A stretch of 44,502 bases of DNA from an uncultured Collinsella sp. GTDB taxonomy: Bacteria > Actinomycetota > Coriobacteriia > Coriobacteriales > Coriobacteriaceae. A program made the translations under genes and the position numbers. The notes below the pieces were generated by a model. That model ran no database searches. It was not told the origin of the DNA and saw only the letters and a program-made list of their open reading frames with translations. The stretch lies in contig CABPWH010000007.1 in the NCBI GenBank assembly GCA_902461085.1, forward strand, positions 1 to 44,502, given 5' to 3'. Each line of letters opens with the position of its first letter. Position 1 is the stretch's first letter. Below, piece by piece: positions 8,091 through 16,255 of the stretch.

Positions 8091-8411
8091 TTACAGATGC
8101 TTTTCCAGCAGCGCCTGCAGCCTCGCCTTGGGCAGAGCGCCAACTGAGCGGTCAATCTCCTCGCCGTTCTTAAACACAATCAGCGTGGGGATGCTCATGA
8201 CGCCATACTTCATGGCCAGGTCCTGGTTGTCGTCGACGTTGCACTTGGCAACGGCGAGCTTGCCCGCCAGCTCATCGGCAACCTCGTCAACGATGGGCGA
8301 GAGGGATCGACAGGGCCCGCACCACGGTGCCCAAAAATCGACCAGCACGGGCAGGCTGTCGTTAACGATGGAATCGAAGTTCTCGGGGGTAATCTGATTA
8401 ATGTCAGCCAT
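8091..8411 (-). CDS. trxA: Thioredoxin
   Basis: A 106-residue thioredoxin with WCGPC at residues 30-34 and the cis-proline in MSIPTL near residue 75, so it should be an active cytoplasmic dithiol-disulfide oxidoreductase. I chose ATG 8411 because GGAGGT lies four bases upstream; the longer frame to 8495 adds an N-terminus unlike the family. It is transcribed alone and ends before the hairpin terminator at 7942-7979. The start faces the divergent gene at 8548 across about 136 bp that must hold both promoters. The gene symbol is by family; paralogues elsewhere in the genome are likely. Confidence 0.95.
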   Translation of the reverse strand: MADINQITPENFDSIVNDSLPVLVDFWAPWCGPCRSLSPIVDEVADELAGKLAVAKCNVDDNQDLAMKYGVMSIPTLIVFKNGEEIDRSVGALPKARLQALLEKHL

Positions 8412-8547
8412 GGTGACCTCCATAATGCGACGCGGCTCGGCCGCGTAAAACTCAGTACGACCGTGCTTATACCCAGCCGCCCGCAAAGCAACCACTCGCG
8501 GGCAGCTCTTTTATATAATGGTGGGCACGCAAACGATTGGAGAGCGC

Positions 8548-9123
8548 ATGTCCACGTCACAAAGCCAGAAAAAAGAAGCCATCGCCCAGGCGGCCGAGCA
8601 GGAGCTCACATCGCTTGCGGTCCGTGGCGTGCGTATCGCGGGCAACGCGTGCTCGCCGATCGTGCTGGTCAAAGGCGATTTGGACGAGGCCGAGCGTTCG
8701 GGTGGCGAGCTTGCCGCCGGCCCGGATGGCGCGGCGTTGCGCAAGGCGCTTGGGGCCATCGGCTACGCACCCGAGGATTTTTGCGTGCTGGCAAGCGTCG
8801 CCGGCGTGGGTGACGGAGCGGTCGCGGTGGGCGAGACTCTGCCGTGCGAGCTGTTCCGTGAGGCGCTTGAGGCTTTGGACCCCGAGGCGGTGCTACTGCT
8901 CGACAACAACGCGGCTGACGCCATGCGCGAGACCTACGCCGATATGCTCGTGGCGATCGATGATTTCGACACCGCCATGCTCAAGCCCGGCCTGGTCGCC
9001 CATGTGCAGGGCCGTCGCGTGCTCGCGCTCGACGGTTTTGAGGCGGCGCTCACTGACAAAGCCGCCAAGCAGCGCATGTGGGCATACATCAAGCAGCTGA
9101 CCCCGGCAGCCGCTCCGCTGTAG
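8548..9123 (+). CDS. Uncharacterised protein, possible degenerate uracil-DNA-glycosylase fold
   Basis: A 191-residue soluble protein starting at ATG 8548 with GGAGAG upstream; an in-frame ATG at 8518 lacks a ribosome site. The middle of the protein (VLVKGDLDEAERSGGELA, then DGAALRKALGAIGYAPEDF, then a LDPEAVLLLDNNAADAM block) follows the order of family-4 uracil-DNA glycosylases, where a GEAPG motif, a PFVGRSG-like block and a later hydrophobic strand occur. The catalytic GEAPG motif and the cluster cysteines are not recognisable. So it is either a divergent, non-catalytic member or a chance resemblance. It is monocistronic and ends 64 bp before the converging histidine kinase gene. Confidence 0.7.
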   Translation: MSTSQSQKKEAIAQAAEQELTSLAVRGVRIAGNACSPIVLVKGDLDEAERSGGELAAGPDGAALRKALGAIGYAPEDFCVLASVAGVGDGAVAVGETLPCELFREALEALDPEAVLLLDNNAADAMRETYADMLVAIDDFDTAMLKPGLVAHVQGRRVLALDGFEAALTDKAAKQRMWAYIKQLTPAAAPL

Positions 9124-9187
9124 CGGATTGGCGCCGGCGAGCGATTGTCTGGCGGGCAAGGCACGCCTCGAGATCGGCGCCGCACTT

Positions 9188-10465
9188 CTACATCACAGCG
9201 CGCAGCTCAAACCGGTCGCCGTTAATGCGGAACTGGCAGTTGCCGTTCATGCGCTCCACGGCAAGTTTGATGCTCCTGGTGCCAAAGCCGTGGCCCGCAT
9301 GCCGGGTCACGGGCATGCCGTCGACCATGCGCGGCGCGCGGTCAAACGTGTTGGAAACTAACAGCAGCAGCTGGCCGTCCTCTAATCGCAGGTCAAAGTC
9401 GACGAATCGCTTTCCTTGCGGTGCGGCGCTTGCGGCGGTGATAGCGTTTTCCAAGGCATTTGAGAGCACGCTAAACAGGTCGGCGTCACCTACGTGGATG
9501 GTTTCGGGTACGGCGGCGCGCAGGTTGGCGGTAATGCCGTTTCTATTGATATCCGAGTTAAATGACGAAAGCGCGATGTTTACGGTCTCGTTGGCGCAGA
9601 AGCGGCGTACGGCGGTGCGGTCGCCGGCTTCGCAGAGTTCGTCGATGCGATCGAGCGCCTCGTCGGTGTGGCCCTCCTCAATTAAAGCGGCCAGGCCGCG
9701 TAGGAAGTGGCGCATGTCGTGGCGCAGAATCGACAGCTCGCGCCCAGATTGACGCCAAGCCTCGAGCTCTTTGATGGCGGCGCTGTCGCGGGTTTCGAGC
9801 ATCCAGCGCTCTCGCTCGGCGGTTTCCTTTTCTTCGTATTCGCGCAGGTAAACGGCAAGAAACATAAGGTAGAAGGCACAGAGCGCAAATGCCAAAAACT
9901 CAACCGTCACCACCGAGCCCGAGTGGAACAGCGTGGTGTAGACGTTGGTGGCATAGTCAAAGACGTAATAGACGAGCGGCAGGATTAAAAGGATGCCCAG
10001 CTCGGTGGTGCTTTTAATCGCCAAGCGCGGACCGATGTCGCCGGCCCAATGCAACAGGACGGCAAAGACGGCGAGTGTGGTCGCGATGCGCGCCAGATAG
10101 TACGCGATCTGCGAGTCGGTTGCGGCAAATGCGGCGATGCCCATCCAATTGCTGAACTGGCAGCTCAGATAGGCACTCGTAATGCCGAGCACGGCAAGCA
10201 GCGGGCTCAGGCGGTAGCGCGCGCACAAATAGATGACGAGCGGCAGATGCACGACGAGCGGATATACCTGGCGGGCGAAAAGCTCGCCGCCGACGGCATT
10301 GGCGATCGAAAAGGCAGCGCCGGTCACGACGCCGACCAGCACCAGTTCAAGCGCATGACGCCGGTTGATCTCGACACCGCACAGCGCCGCCGAGGCAAAG
10401 ACGCCAAAGAGCAGCGTCGTGGCGTGGTGGATTGCCCAAAGGACCATTTCGACCGAGGAGACCAT
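9188..10465 (-). CDS. AgrC-like GHKL sensor histidine kinase
   Basis: A 425-residue membrane sensor kinase. The first 205 or so residues form six or seven hydrophobic segments, followed by a coiled linker (about 208-240) and a cytoplasmic kinase core: H-box with His249 in SILRHDMRHF, N-box with N336 and N340 in SNALENAITA, and G-box GHGFGT at 391-396. This is the HPK10/AgrC type, which usually senses peptides and signals to LytTR regulators. Its ATG overlaps the TGA of the upstream response regulator by one base. No AgrB-type protease or precursor peptide is visible nearby, so the ligand is unknown. Confidence 0.92.
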   Translation of the reverse strand: MVSSVEMVLWAIHHATTLLFGVFASAALCGVEINRRHALELVLVGVVTGAAFSIANAVGGELFARQVYPLVVHLPLVIYLCARYRLSPLLAVLGITSAYLSCQFSNWMGIAAFAATDSQIAYYLARIATTLAVFAVLLHWAGDIGPRLAIKSTTELGILLILPLVYYVFDYATNVYTTLFHSGSVVTVEFLAFALCAFYLMFLAVYLREYEEKETAERERWMLETRDSAAIKELEAWRQSGRELSILRHDMRHFLRGLAALIEEGHTDEALDRIDELCEAGDRTAVRRFCANETVNIALSSFNSDINRNGITANLRAAVPETIHVGDADLFSVLSNALENAITAASAAPQGKRFVDFDLRLEDGQLLLLVSNTFDRAPRMVDGMPVTRHAGHGFGTRSIKLAVERMNGNCQFRINGDRFELRAVM

Positions 10466-11187
10466 CAGTGTCTCCCACCCTCAAAGCGCGCCGCAAAGTA
10501 GGCGTCTTGAAATCCCTGCTTGCAGCTGCGCGAAAGCGGGATGCACGCGCCCGAGCGCATGACGATGTCCGTGCGGTCAAAGTGATCGATGTTGCGCAAG
10601 TTGACCTGGTAACTACGGTGGCATTTAAAGAAGGTGGCATTTTGCGCCAAACGGTCCTCGACGCTGCGGAACGACTCGAGTGCCTCGATATCGCGTCCGT
10701 CGCGCAGGTGGAAGACCACGTGCTTGTTGCGCGCCTCGGCATATTCGATGTCGGACAGGCGCAGGGCGTGGTAGCCAAAGGAAGTTTTGATCACGAGCTC
10801 GTCGGTTGCCGCCGGGCGCATGCTCGAAAGCTCGTTAAGTAACTGCGCCAGGCGTTCGTAAGTCACGGGTTTGAGCAGATAGTCGAAGGCGCGGACCTCG
10901 TAGGATTCCAGCGCGAACTCGGGCGACGAGGTGAGGAACACCAGGCGCACGGCGGTGTCGGCCTGGCGCAGTTCGCGTGCGGTGTCCATGCCGTTGACGA
11001 GCGGCATGATCATATCGAGCAAGATGATGTCGGCGCGCGATGCGGCATGGCGGGCCAGCAGGTCCTCGCCACGCGTGACGAGCGCAACATCGACCGCCGT
11101 GCCCGTCTCGGTCGACCAACGGTCGATCATCCGGTGCAGTCTATCTAGAAAAGCGACATCATCGTCGCAGGCAATAATCTTGAGCAT
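10465..11187 (-). CDS. LytTR-family response regulator
   Basis: A 240-residue regulator with an N-terminal receiver domain (acidic pocket CDDD at 7-10, phosphoacceptor Asp58 in IILLDMIMP, Lys in DYLLKPV near 106) and a C-terminal LytTR DNA-binding domain (about 130-235, FFKCHRSYQVNLRNI). The partner kinase follows with a one-base TGATG overlap. ATG 11187 has GGGGG upstream. Such pairs control virulence, bacteriocin or natural-product genes in Gram-positives; the target genes cannot be read here. The pair is transcribed away from the nad operon. Confidence 0.93.
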   Translation of the reverse strand: MLKIIACDDDVAFLDRLHRMIDRWSTETGTAVDVALVTRGEDLLARHAASRADIILLDMIMPLVNGMDTARELRQADTAVRLVFLTSSPEFALESYEVRAFDYLLKPVTYERLAQLLNELSSMRPAATDELVIKTSFGYHALRLSDIEYAEARNKHVVFHLRDGRDIEALESFRSVEDRLAQNATFFKCHRSYQVNLRNIDHFDRTDIVMRSGACIPLSRSCKQGFQDAYFAARFEGGRH

Positions 11188-11394
11188 TCGGCCCCCTTAA
11201 GTAGTTCGATTTTGCCACATCGGGCACGCGCCGCTTGCGGGGGTGCGGACCGTTTGCGCCCCACGGCGTGCAGCTCGCGCCAAGCGGTGTTGCGGTGGCG
11301 AAAGATGCCTCCTGCGCTATCGAAAGCCCGGCTATCCTCAGCTTGCCAGTTCGAAAATGGACTTGCCGCATGATTGAATCTTTATTTCAACTTT

Positions 11395-11438
11395 ACACCT
11401 AGGTTTACAGCTGTCTTGTCAGCTGTAAACCTAGGTGT
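11395..11438. promoter_or_regulatory. Perfect 19-bp inverted repeat upstream of nadA, probable NiaR operator
   Basis: ACACCTAGGTTTACAGCTG at 11395-11413 and CAGCTGTAAACCTAGGTGT at 11420-11438, separated by TCTTGT. It lies 42 bp before the nadA start, in the right place to block transcription. The operon encodes its own likely repressor (niaR at 14801), so autogenous control by niacin is the simple reading. That NiaR binds here is inference; an RNA hairpin in the leader would have the same sequence. Confidence 0.75.
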
Positions 11439-11479
11439 CATACTAAAGCCCCAAGATTCGCCAAAAGAGAGGGGCCTTG

Positions 11480-12505
11480 ATGGCACAGAGCGCGAACATG
11501 GATGCGTCGGAGCTTGCACGCGATATCGCGGCCGGCCTGGCATCGGCAACGACGGCAACGGAGCGTGCGGCACTGGTGCCCGCAGAGCTCGTCGAGGCCA
11601 TTCATCAACTAAAAACCCAACGTGACGCGGTGATCCTGGCGCACTATTACGTGGCGCCCGAGGTTCAAGCCGTTGCCGATTACGTCGGCGATAGCTTCTA
11701 CCTGGCAAAGCTCGCCAAAAGCCTGCCGCAGCAGACCATCGTGTTGTGCGGCGTGGAGTTTATGGGCGAGAGCGCCAAGCTGCTCAATCCCACTAAGACC
11801 GTGCTGCTGCCCGAGCCGGGCGCGGACTGCCCCATGGCGCACATGGTCAAGCGCGAGACGGTCGACGCGGCGCGCGCCGAGTACGGCGACGACCTGGCCG
11901 TGGTGTGCTACGTCAACTCCACGGTCGAGATCAAGAGCTGGAGCGACGTGTGCGTCACCAGCTCCAACGCCGTTAAGATCGTGTCCGAGCTGCCGCAGCA
12001 GCATATCCTGTTCATTCCCGACCAAAACCTGGGCCGCTTCGTAGCCGAGCAGGTGCCGCAAAAGCACGTCATCCTCAACAACGGCTACTGCCCGCGCCAT
12101 CACATCATCACCGTCGAGCAGATCGTCGACGCGACGGAGGCTCACCCCGACGCGCTCGTGCTGGCGCACCCCGAGTGCAAGGCCGACGTTCTGGCCGAGG
12201 CCGACTACATCGGCTCCACCGCCGGCATCATCAAGTATGCCGAGGAGTCCGGCGCGAGCGAATTCATCATCGTGACGGTCCGCGGCGTGCTCTACGAGCT
12301 CGAGCGCCGCTGCCAGGGCACCGGCAAGAAGTTCTACTTCCCCGCGGTACAGCCCACCTGCGTCAACATGGATCTCATCACGCTCGAGAAGCTCGTGCGC
12401 TGCCTGGAGACGGGCGAGGGCGAGGTGCAGATCGGCGTCTCGGACGAGGCAGCAGACCAGGCCAAGCTCACGCTCGACCGTATGCTCGAGTACGCAGCAC
12501 GCTAG
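11480..12505 (+). CDS. nadA: Quinolinate synthase NadA
   Basis: NadA condenses iminoaspartate with dihydroxyacetone phosphate to quinolinate using a [4Fe-4S] cluster. The 341-aa product has AHYYVAPEVQ, the ADCPMA motif, NNGYCPRHH, HPECKADV and QPTCVNMD. By my count the conserved cysteines are C117, C204, C233 and C294, of which three should bind the cluster. The start is ATG 11480, preceded by AGAGAGGGG; a TTG one codon upstream is less likely. It is the first gene of nadA-nadB-nadC-niaR and lies directly behind the inverted repeat at 11395. Confidence 0.97.
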   Translation: MAQSANMDASELARDIAAGLASATTATERAALVPAELVEAIHQLKTQRDAVILAHYYVAPEVQAVADYVGDSFYLAKLAKSLPQQTIVLCGVEFMGESAKLLNPTKTVLLPEPGADCPMAHMVKRETVDAARAEYGDDLAVVCYVNSTVEIKSWSDVCVTSSNAVKIVSELPQQHILFIPDQNLGRFVAEQVPQKHVILNNGYCPRHHIITVEQIVDATEAHPDALVLAHPECKADVLAEADYIGSTAGIIKYAEESGASEFIIVTVRGVLYELERRCQGTGKKFYFPAVQPTCVNMDLITLEKLVRCLETGEGEVQIGVSDEAADQAKLTLDRMLEYAAR

Positions 12506-12515
12506 AACAATGTTG

Positions 12516-12547
12516 CATGAGGGACGGTCCCTTATGTCACATTCAAG
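12516..12547. repeat. GGGAC-type REP-like palindrome between nadA and nadB
   Basis: The gap contains AGGGACGGTCCCTTATGTC, whose first part is an inverted repeat AGGGAC/GTCCCT. Phrases of this GGGAC type recur in intergenic DNA of the window (949, 20885-20990, 24709). It lies ahead of the nadB ribosome site and within a spurious 5' extension of the nadB frame. Confidence 0.45.
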
Positions 12548-12560
12548 GGAGAGGATTCCT

Positions 12561-13937
12561 GTGGAAACCAAGCAATACCCCGATATGGAGTGCGACGTCG
12601 TCATTGCCGGCTGCGGCGTGGCGGGTCTGTACGCGGCCCTCAATCTGCCGACGAGCACGCGCGTGATCATGCTCTCCAAGGGCGCGGTCGATGAGTGCGA
12701 TTCGATGCTCGCGCAGGGCGGCATCTGCGTGCTGCCCGAGGGCTCGGACTACGATGCCTTCTTTGAGGACACCATGCACGCCGGTCACTACGAGAACCGC
12801 CGCGAGAGCGTCGACATCATGATCCGCTCGAGCCGTTCGGTCATCAACGACCTGCTAGCGATGGGCGTGGATTTTGAGCGCAAGGCCGACGGCAGCCTCG
12901 ACTTTACCCGCGAGGGCGCGCACAGCCGTCCGCGCATTGCCTTCCATGCCGATATCACCGGCAAGGAGATCACGACCAAGCTGCTCCAGGCCGTTCGCAA
13001 GCTGGATAACGTGCAGATTTTGGAGCACGTGGCCATGACCGACATCCTGACGGGCGAGCGTGACGGCGCCACGGTGTGCACCGGCGTCGTCGCCGTTCCC
13101 GTGGACGAGAACAACTCGGTTCGTCCCGCCGACGAGCTGGCAAATGCCGCCGAGGGCGTGCATGCCGGCGAGCCGTTTAAGATCCATGCCCGCCACACGC
13201 TGTGGGCAACGGGCGGCATCGGTGGCGTATACGACCATTCGACCAACTACCCGCAGCTCACGGGCGACGCCTGCTACATCGCTCAGGAGCATGGCATTAA
13301 GATGGAGCACCTGGACTACGTGCAGATTCACCCCACGGGACTGTTCTCGCCGCAGCCGGGCCGCACCTTCCTGATCAGCGAGAGTTGCCGCGGCGAGGGC
13401 GCGATTTTGCTCAACGCCGCCGGCGAGCGCTTTACCGACGAGCTCCAGCCGCGCGATGTGGTTGCCGCCGCTATTCGCGAGCAGATGAAGCAGGACGGCA
13501 CCGAGCACGAGTGGCTGAGCTTTGCCCCCGTCGAGCGCGACGTGGTGACCGGGCACTTTGCCAACATTCGCGCGCGCTGCCTGGAGGACGGCCGCGACAT
13601 CTTGGACGAGCCCATTCCCGTTACGCCCACGCAGCACTACTTTATGGGCGGCGTGTGGGTCGACAAGGACGGCCGCACCTCGATGCCCGAGCTCTACGCC
13701 GCGGGTGAGACGGCCTGCAACGGCGTTCACGGCAAGAACCGCCTTGCATCAAACAGCCTGCTCGAGGCGCTGGTCTGGGGTCGTCGTGCCGCGTGGTACA
13801 TGCGTACCGGCGAGTCGCTGGCCGTGGAGCAGGCGGGCGATCCCGCGCTCGATGGCCGTCATCGCGCCCTGGGCGCCGACCCTCTGGCAATCGATGATTT
13901 GGCCCGTGCCGCCGGCACGCAGGCCGTGGAGGAGTAG
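12561..13937 (+). CDS. nadB: L-aspartate oxidase NadB
   Basis: NadB is the FAD enzyme that oxidises aspartate to iminoaspartate for NadA. It belongs to the succinate dehydrogenase/fumarate reductase flavoprotein family. The N-terminus has the FAD Rossmann motif (VVIAGCGVAGLYAALNL); SMLAQGG, HPTGL, SESCRGEGAIL and the C-terminal GKNRLASNSLLEALVWGRR are family signatures. I chose GTG 12561 because AGGGAGAGG lies six bases upstream. The frame extends to ATG 12510 but those codons cover a REP-like palindrome. Product 458 aa, somewhat short for NadB because the C-terminal helical domain is reduced. It reaches nadC with a 3-bp gap. Confidence 0.93.
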   Translation: METKQYPDMECDVVIAGCGVAGLYAALNLPTSTRVIMLSKGAVDECDSMLAQGGICVLPEGSDYDAFFEDTMHAGHYENRRESVDIMIRSSRSVINDLLAMGVDFERKADGSLDFTREGAHSRPRIAFHADITGKEITTKLLQAVRKLDNVQILEHVAMTDILTGERDGATVCTGVVAVPVDENNSVRPADELANAAEGVHAGEPFKIHARHTLWATGGIGGVYDHSTNYPQLTGDACYIAQEHGIKMEHLDYVQIHPTGLFSPQPGRTFLISESCRGEGAILLNAAGERFTDELQPRDVVAAAIREQMKQDGTEHEWLSFAPVERDVVTGHFANIRARCLEDGRDILDEPIPVTPTQHYFMGGVWVDKDGRTSMPELYAAGETACNGVHGKNRLASNSLLEALVWGRRAAWYMRTGESLAVEQAGDPALDGRHRALGADPLAIDDLARAAGTQAVEE

Positions 13938-13940
13938 ACC

Positions 13941-14801
13941 ATGAATCCCATTACCATGAAGCTCGTCGTCGATGATCTGATTCTGCAGGCCCTGCGCGAG
14001 GACATCACGTTTGAGGACGTGAGCACGGCGAGCGTGTGCCCCACGGCGCGTCCCGCCACGGTGGAGCTTATCGCCAAGGCCGACGGCATCATCGCCGGCT
14101 TGGATGTGTTTGCCCGTACCTTTGAGCTGCTGGATCCGCAGAGCTCGGTGCTGTTTGATGTCTCGGATGGCGACGAGGTGCATGCCGGCGATCATGTGGG
14201 CCAGGTGCGCGGCGACGCGCGCGTGTTGCTTTCGGGCGAGCGCGTGGCGCTCAACTACCTGCAGCGCATGAGCGGCATCGCTACTTACACGCATCGGATG
14301 GCGGCTGCGCTCGAGGGCACCAAGACCGTGCTTGTCGACACGCGCAAGACCACGCCGGGCATGCGCGTGTTTGAGAAGGCGGCGGTTGAAATCGGCGGCG
14401 GCAGCAACCACCGCTACAACCTGTCGACGGCCGTCATGCTCAAGGACAACCACATCGATGCCGCCGGTGGCGTGGCGCGCGCGATCGAGATGGCGCGCGC
14501 CCATGCGTCGTTTACCACGACGGTCGAGATCGAGTGCGAGAACCTGGACATGGTGCGCGAGGCCGTGGAGGCCGGTGCCGACATTATCATGTTCGACAAC
14601 ATGACCCATGACGACATGGCCGCCGCCATAGAGCTTATCGCCGGTCGCGCCAAGACCGAGTGCTCGGGCAATGTGGATGCCAGCAATATCCGCGCCCTGG
14701 CTGATCTGGGCGTCGACTACATTAGCTCGGGCGCCCTGACGCACTCCGCGCCGATCCTCGACCTCTCGCTTAAGCACCTGCGTCTGCTGGACGGTAAATA
14801 A
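13941..14801 (+). CDS. nadC: Nicotinate-nucleotide diphosphorylase (carboxylating) NadC
   Basis: NadC converts quinolinate and PRPP to nicotinate mononucleotide with loss of CO2, closing the de novo branch to NAD. The 286-aa protein has the signature blocks LNYLQRMSGIAT, DTRKTTPGMR, the substrate loop HRYNLSTAVMLKDNH, and a TIM-barrel C-terminus ending in ISSGALTHSAP. GGAGGAG from the end of nadB acts as ribosome site, and the start lies 3 bp after the nadB stop. The TAA stop overlaps the ATG of niaR by one base. All expected active-site basic residues appear present. Confidence 0.97.
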   Translation: MNPITMKLVVDDLILQALREDITFEDVSTASVCPTARPATVELIAKADGIIAGLDVFARTFELLDPQSSVLFDVSDGDEVHAGDHVGQVRGDARVLLSGERVALNYLQRMSGIATYTHRMAAALEGTKTVLVDTRKTTPGMRVFEKAAVEIGGGSNHRYNLSTAVMLKDNHIDAAGGVARAIEMARAHASFTTTVEIECENLDMVREAVEAGADIIMFDNMTHDDMAAAIELIAGRAKTECSGNVDASNIRALADLGVDYISSGALTHSAPILDLSLKHLRLLDGK

Positions 14802-15346
14802 TGAACGCCCGCGAGCGTCGCCGTGCCATCATGGCCGTGCTCGAGGGGGCCAAGGGGCCCGTATCGGGCAGCGCGCTTGCCCGCGAGGTGGGTGTGAGCC
14901 GCCAGATCGTGGTGCAGGACATCGCCCTGCTGCGCGCCGATGGGCACGATATCGTGGCGACCAACCGCGGCTACGTGCTGCAGGAGGCCCCCAGCAGCCC
15001 CGCCGTGCCTACACGCTTGGTCAAGGTTCGCCACAGCGTGGAGCAGGCAGGCGATGAGCTCACGAGTATCGTCGACGCCGGCGGCGCCGTGCTCAACGTG
15101 ATTGTCAATCACCGCGTGTACGGTAAGATTACGGCCGACCTGGACATCCGCAATCGTCGCGATGTCGAGCGCTATCTGCGCGATATCGAGAGCGGCAAGA
15201 GCTTTCCGCTGCTGACGGTGACCAGCGGCTACCACTTCCATCGCATTGCGGCGGAGGACGAACAGACCCTCGACGAGATCGAGGCGATGCTCAAGGAAAA
15301 AGGCTACCTAGCAGACCTGATGCCCTACGAAGACGATTTGTCCTAG
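14801..15346 (+). CDS. niaR: NiaR-type transcriptional repressor of NAD synthesis (HTH + 3H domain)
   Basis: A 181-residue regulator with an N-terminal winged HTH (about residues 1-60, SGSALAREVGVSRQIVVQDI) and a C-terminal 3H domain named for three conserved histidines, seen here in VRHSVEQ, VNHRVYG and SGYHFHRI. NiaR/YrxA proteins bind nicotinic acid as corepressor and shut off de novo NAD synthesis or niacin uptake. The gene overlaps nadC by one base and is the last gene of the operon, so it likely represses itself with nadABC through the inverted repeat at 11395. Family assignment is firm, target inferred from context. Confidence 0.93.
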   Translation: MNARERRRAIMAVLEGAKGPVSGSALAREVGVSRQIVVQDIALLRADGHDIVATNRGYVLQEAPSSPAVPTRLVKVRHSVEQAGDELTSIVDAGGAVLNVIVNHRVYGKITADLDIRNRRDVERYLRDIESGKSFPLLTVTSGYHFHRIAAEDEQTLDEIEAMLKEKGYLADLMPYEDDLS

Positions 15347-15363
15347 TCGACGCCGCATCTATA

Positions 15364-15430
15364 AGTTGCGGTGAAATAGTTCCTAAAATCGGCATCCAAG
15401 ACATAAAACAGGAACTATTCCACCGCAACT
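15364..15430. repeat. 67-bp palindromic element, copy 1
   Basis: Begins AGTTGCGGTGAAATAGTTCC and ends GGAACTATTCCACCGCAACT; the arms differ at one base (GTGAAATAG against GTGGAATAG when both are read from the outside). It is preceded by ATA, as are the other copies at 28111 and 36733. All three copies are exactly 67 bp. This one lies 17 bp after niaR and ahead of the terminator at 15471. Confidence 0.9.
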
Positions 15431-15470
15431 GCCAAGGGTCCCGCTCCAAATTAGCTGCCCACATATGCAA

Positions 15471-15508
15471 AAGGAGGCCTCCGCGGCGATGCGGAAGCCT
15501 CCTTTTTT
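15471..15508. terminator. Bidirectional terminator between nad operon and ferredoxin gene
   Basis: AGGAGGCCTCCGC, loop GGCGAT, GCGGAAGCCTCCT, with six or more T on the plus side and AAAA before the stem, which gives TTTT on the minus side. It can end both the nadA-niaR transcript and the convergent ferredoxin transcript. Confidence 0.9.
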
Positions 15509-15547
15509 GTGCACGGTGTACTTTTGAGTGTGCAAGTGGGGGAGTTG

Positions 15548-15733
15548 TTACTCCTCGACGATCTCGGTGATCGCGCCAGCGGGGCAAGCGTCCTGGCAAG
15601 CGCCACAGGCGACGCAGGAGTCCTCGTCAGCGACGGTAGCGACGTCCTGGAGCTCCAGAACGCCAGCGGGGCAGGAGTCGACGCAAACGCCACAAGCGAT
15701 GCACTCGTCGGCATCAATTACGGGATGAGCCAT
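15548..15733 (-). CDS. 2[4Fe-4S] ferredoxin, clostridial type
   Basis: A 61-residue ferredoxin with two complete cluster motifs: C11-C14-C17-C21 (CIACGVCVDSCP) and C40-C43-C46-C50 (CVACGACQDACP). It should be a low-potential electron carrier in the cytoplasm, for example between oxidoreductases and a hydrogenase. ATG 15733 has GAGGAAAC upstream; the frame extends to 15799 without a ribosome site. It is monocistronic and ends at the bidirectional terminator. No partner enzyme is adjacent. Confidence 0.96.
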   Translation of the reverse strand: MAHPVIDADECIACGVCVDSCPAGVLELQDVATVADEDSCVACGACQDACPAGAITEIVEE

Positions 15734-15956
15734 GGTAGTTTCCTCTCTGTTGACCGACGCTACAGGCGATGCGCGCCGGTTTGATTCGGGCAAAAACATA
15801 CCACGGGAGCGACCGTTTGCAATACCCTCTGGCCGGCATCTTCATACCGTTCGCCGAGTATGCCAAGGTTTACTAAAAAACGCGCAGGTGGGGCCGTTGA
15901 GCTGCATAAATGTTAGCTAAAGGTGACTTGAAATATAGGGCGATTGAGCGTGCTTG

Positions 15957-16128
15957 CGGAAACCGCATCCCATTATTTTGTCGAAAAACGGGTTGCAGTT
16001 TCCGGTTAGGCCCGCTAGCGGAAAATGCGAGCCGGTATCAGCTCTCAAAACGGGATACGGTTTCCGGTTGAGCCTTCAGACGGAAACTGCGACCCGGAAT
16101 CCACGCTCAAACCGGGATGAACTTTCCG
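15957..16128. repeat. 172-bp triple-palindrome element, copy 2
   Basis: Three 48-bp palindromes at 15957-16004, 16019-16066 and 16081-16128, with the same 62-bp period, 14-bp spacers and GGAAANNGCRWCCC / GGGWYGCNNTTTCC arms as the copies at 993 and 40427. It lies in the divergent gap between the ferredoxin gene and dnaK, about 130 bp before the dnaK operator motif. The rest of the gap, 15734-15956, shows no gene. Confidence 0.9.
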
Positions 16129-16255
16129 CAAGACGGCCCCCAGGCACCCCCGGACGCAAACCTCAGCCATCTCTACATAGATCTCAATAGATCTGCCGAG
16201 AACTCAAACAGTGCATCTACCTGCGCATTTGAGAACCTAAACTATCAGAGATAAG

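Noticed and set aside
7979..8179. 66-aa minus-strand frame after thioredoxin
   Set aside because: It overlaps the end of trxA in another frame, and its composition and lack of a ribosome site mark it as a shadow.
12510..12560. Longer nadB N-terminus from ATG 12510
   Set aside because: These codons cover a REP-like palindrome and the ribosome site of the GTG at 12561, and add residues not seen in NadB proteins.
15364..15430. Integron attC site
   Set aside because: Length and palindromic form fit, but the ends lack RYYYAAC and GTTRRRY boxes and there is no integrase or cassette order.
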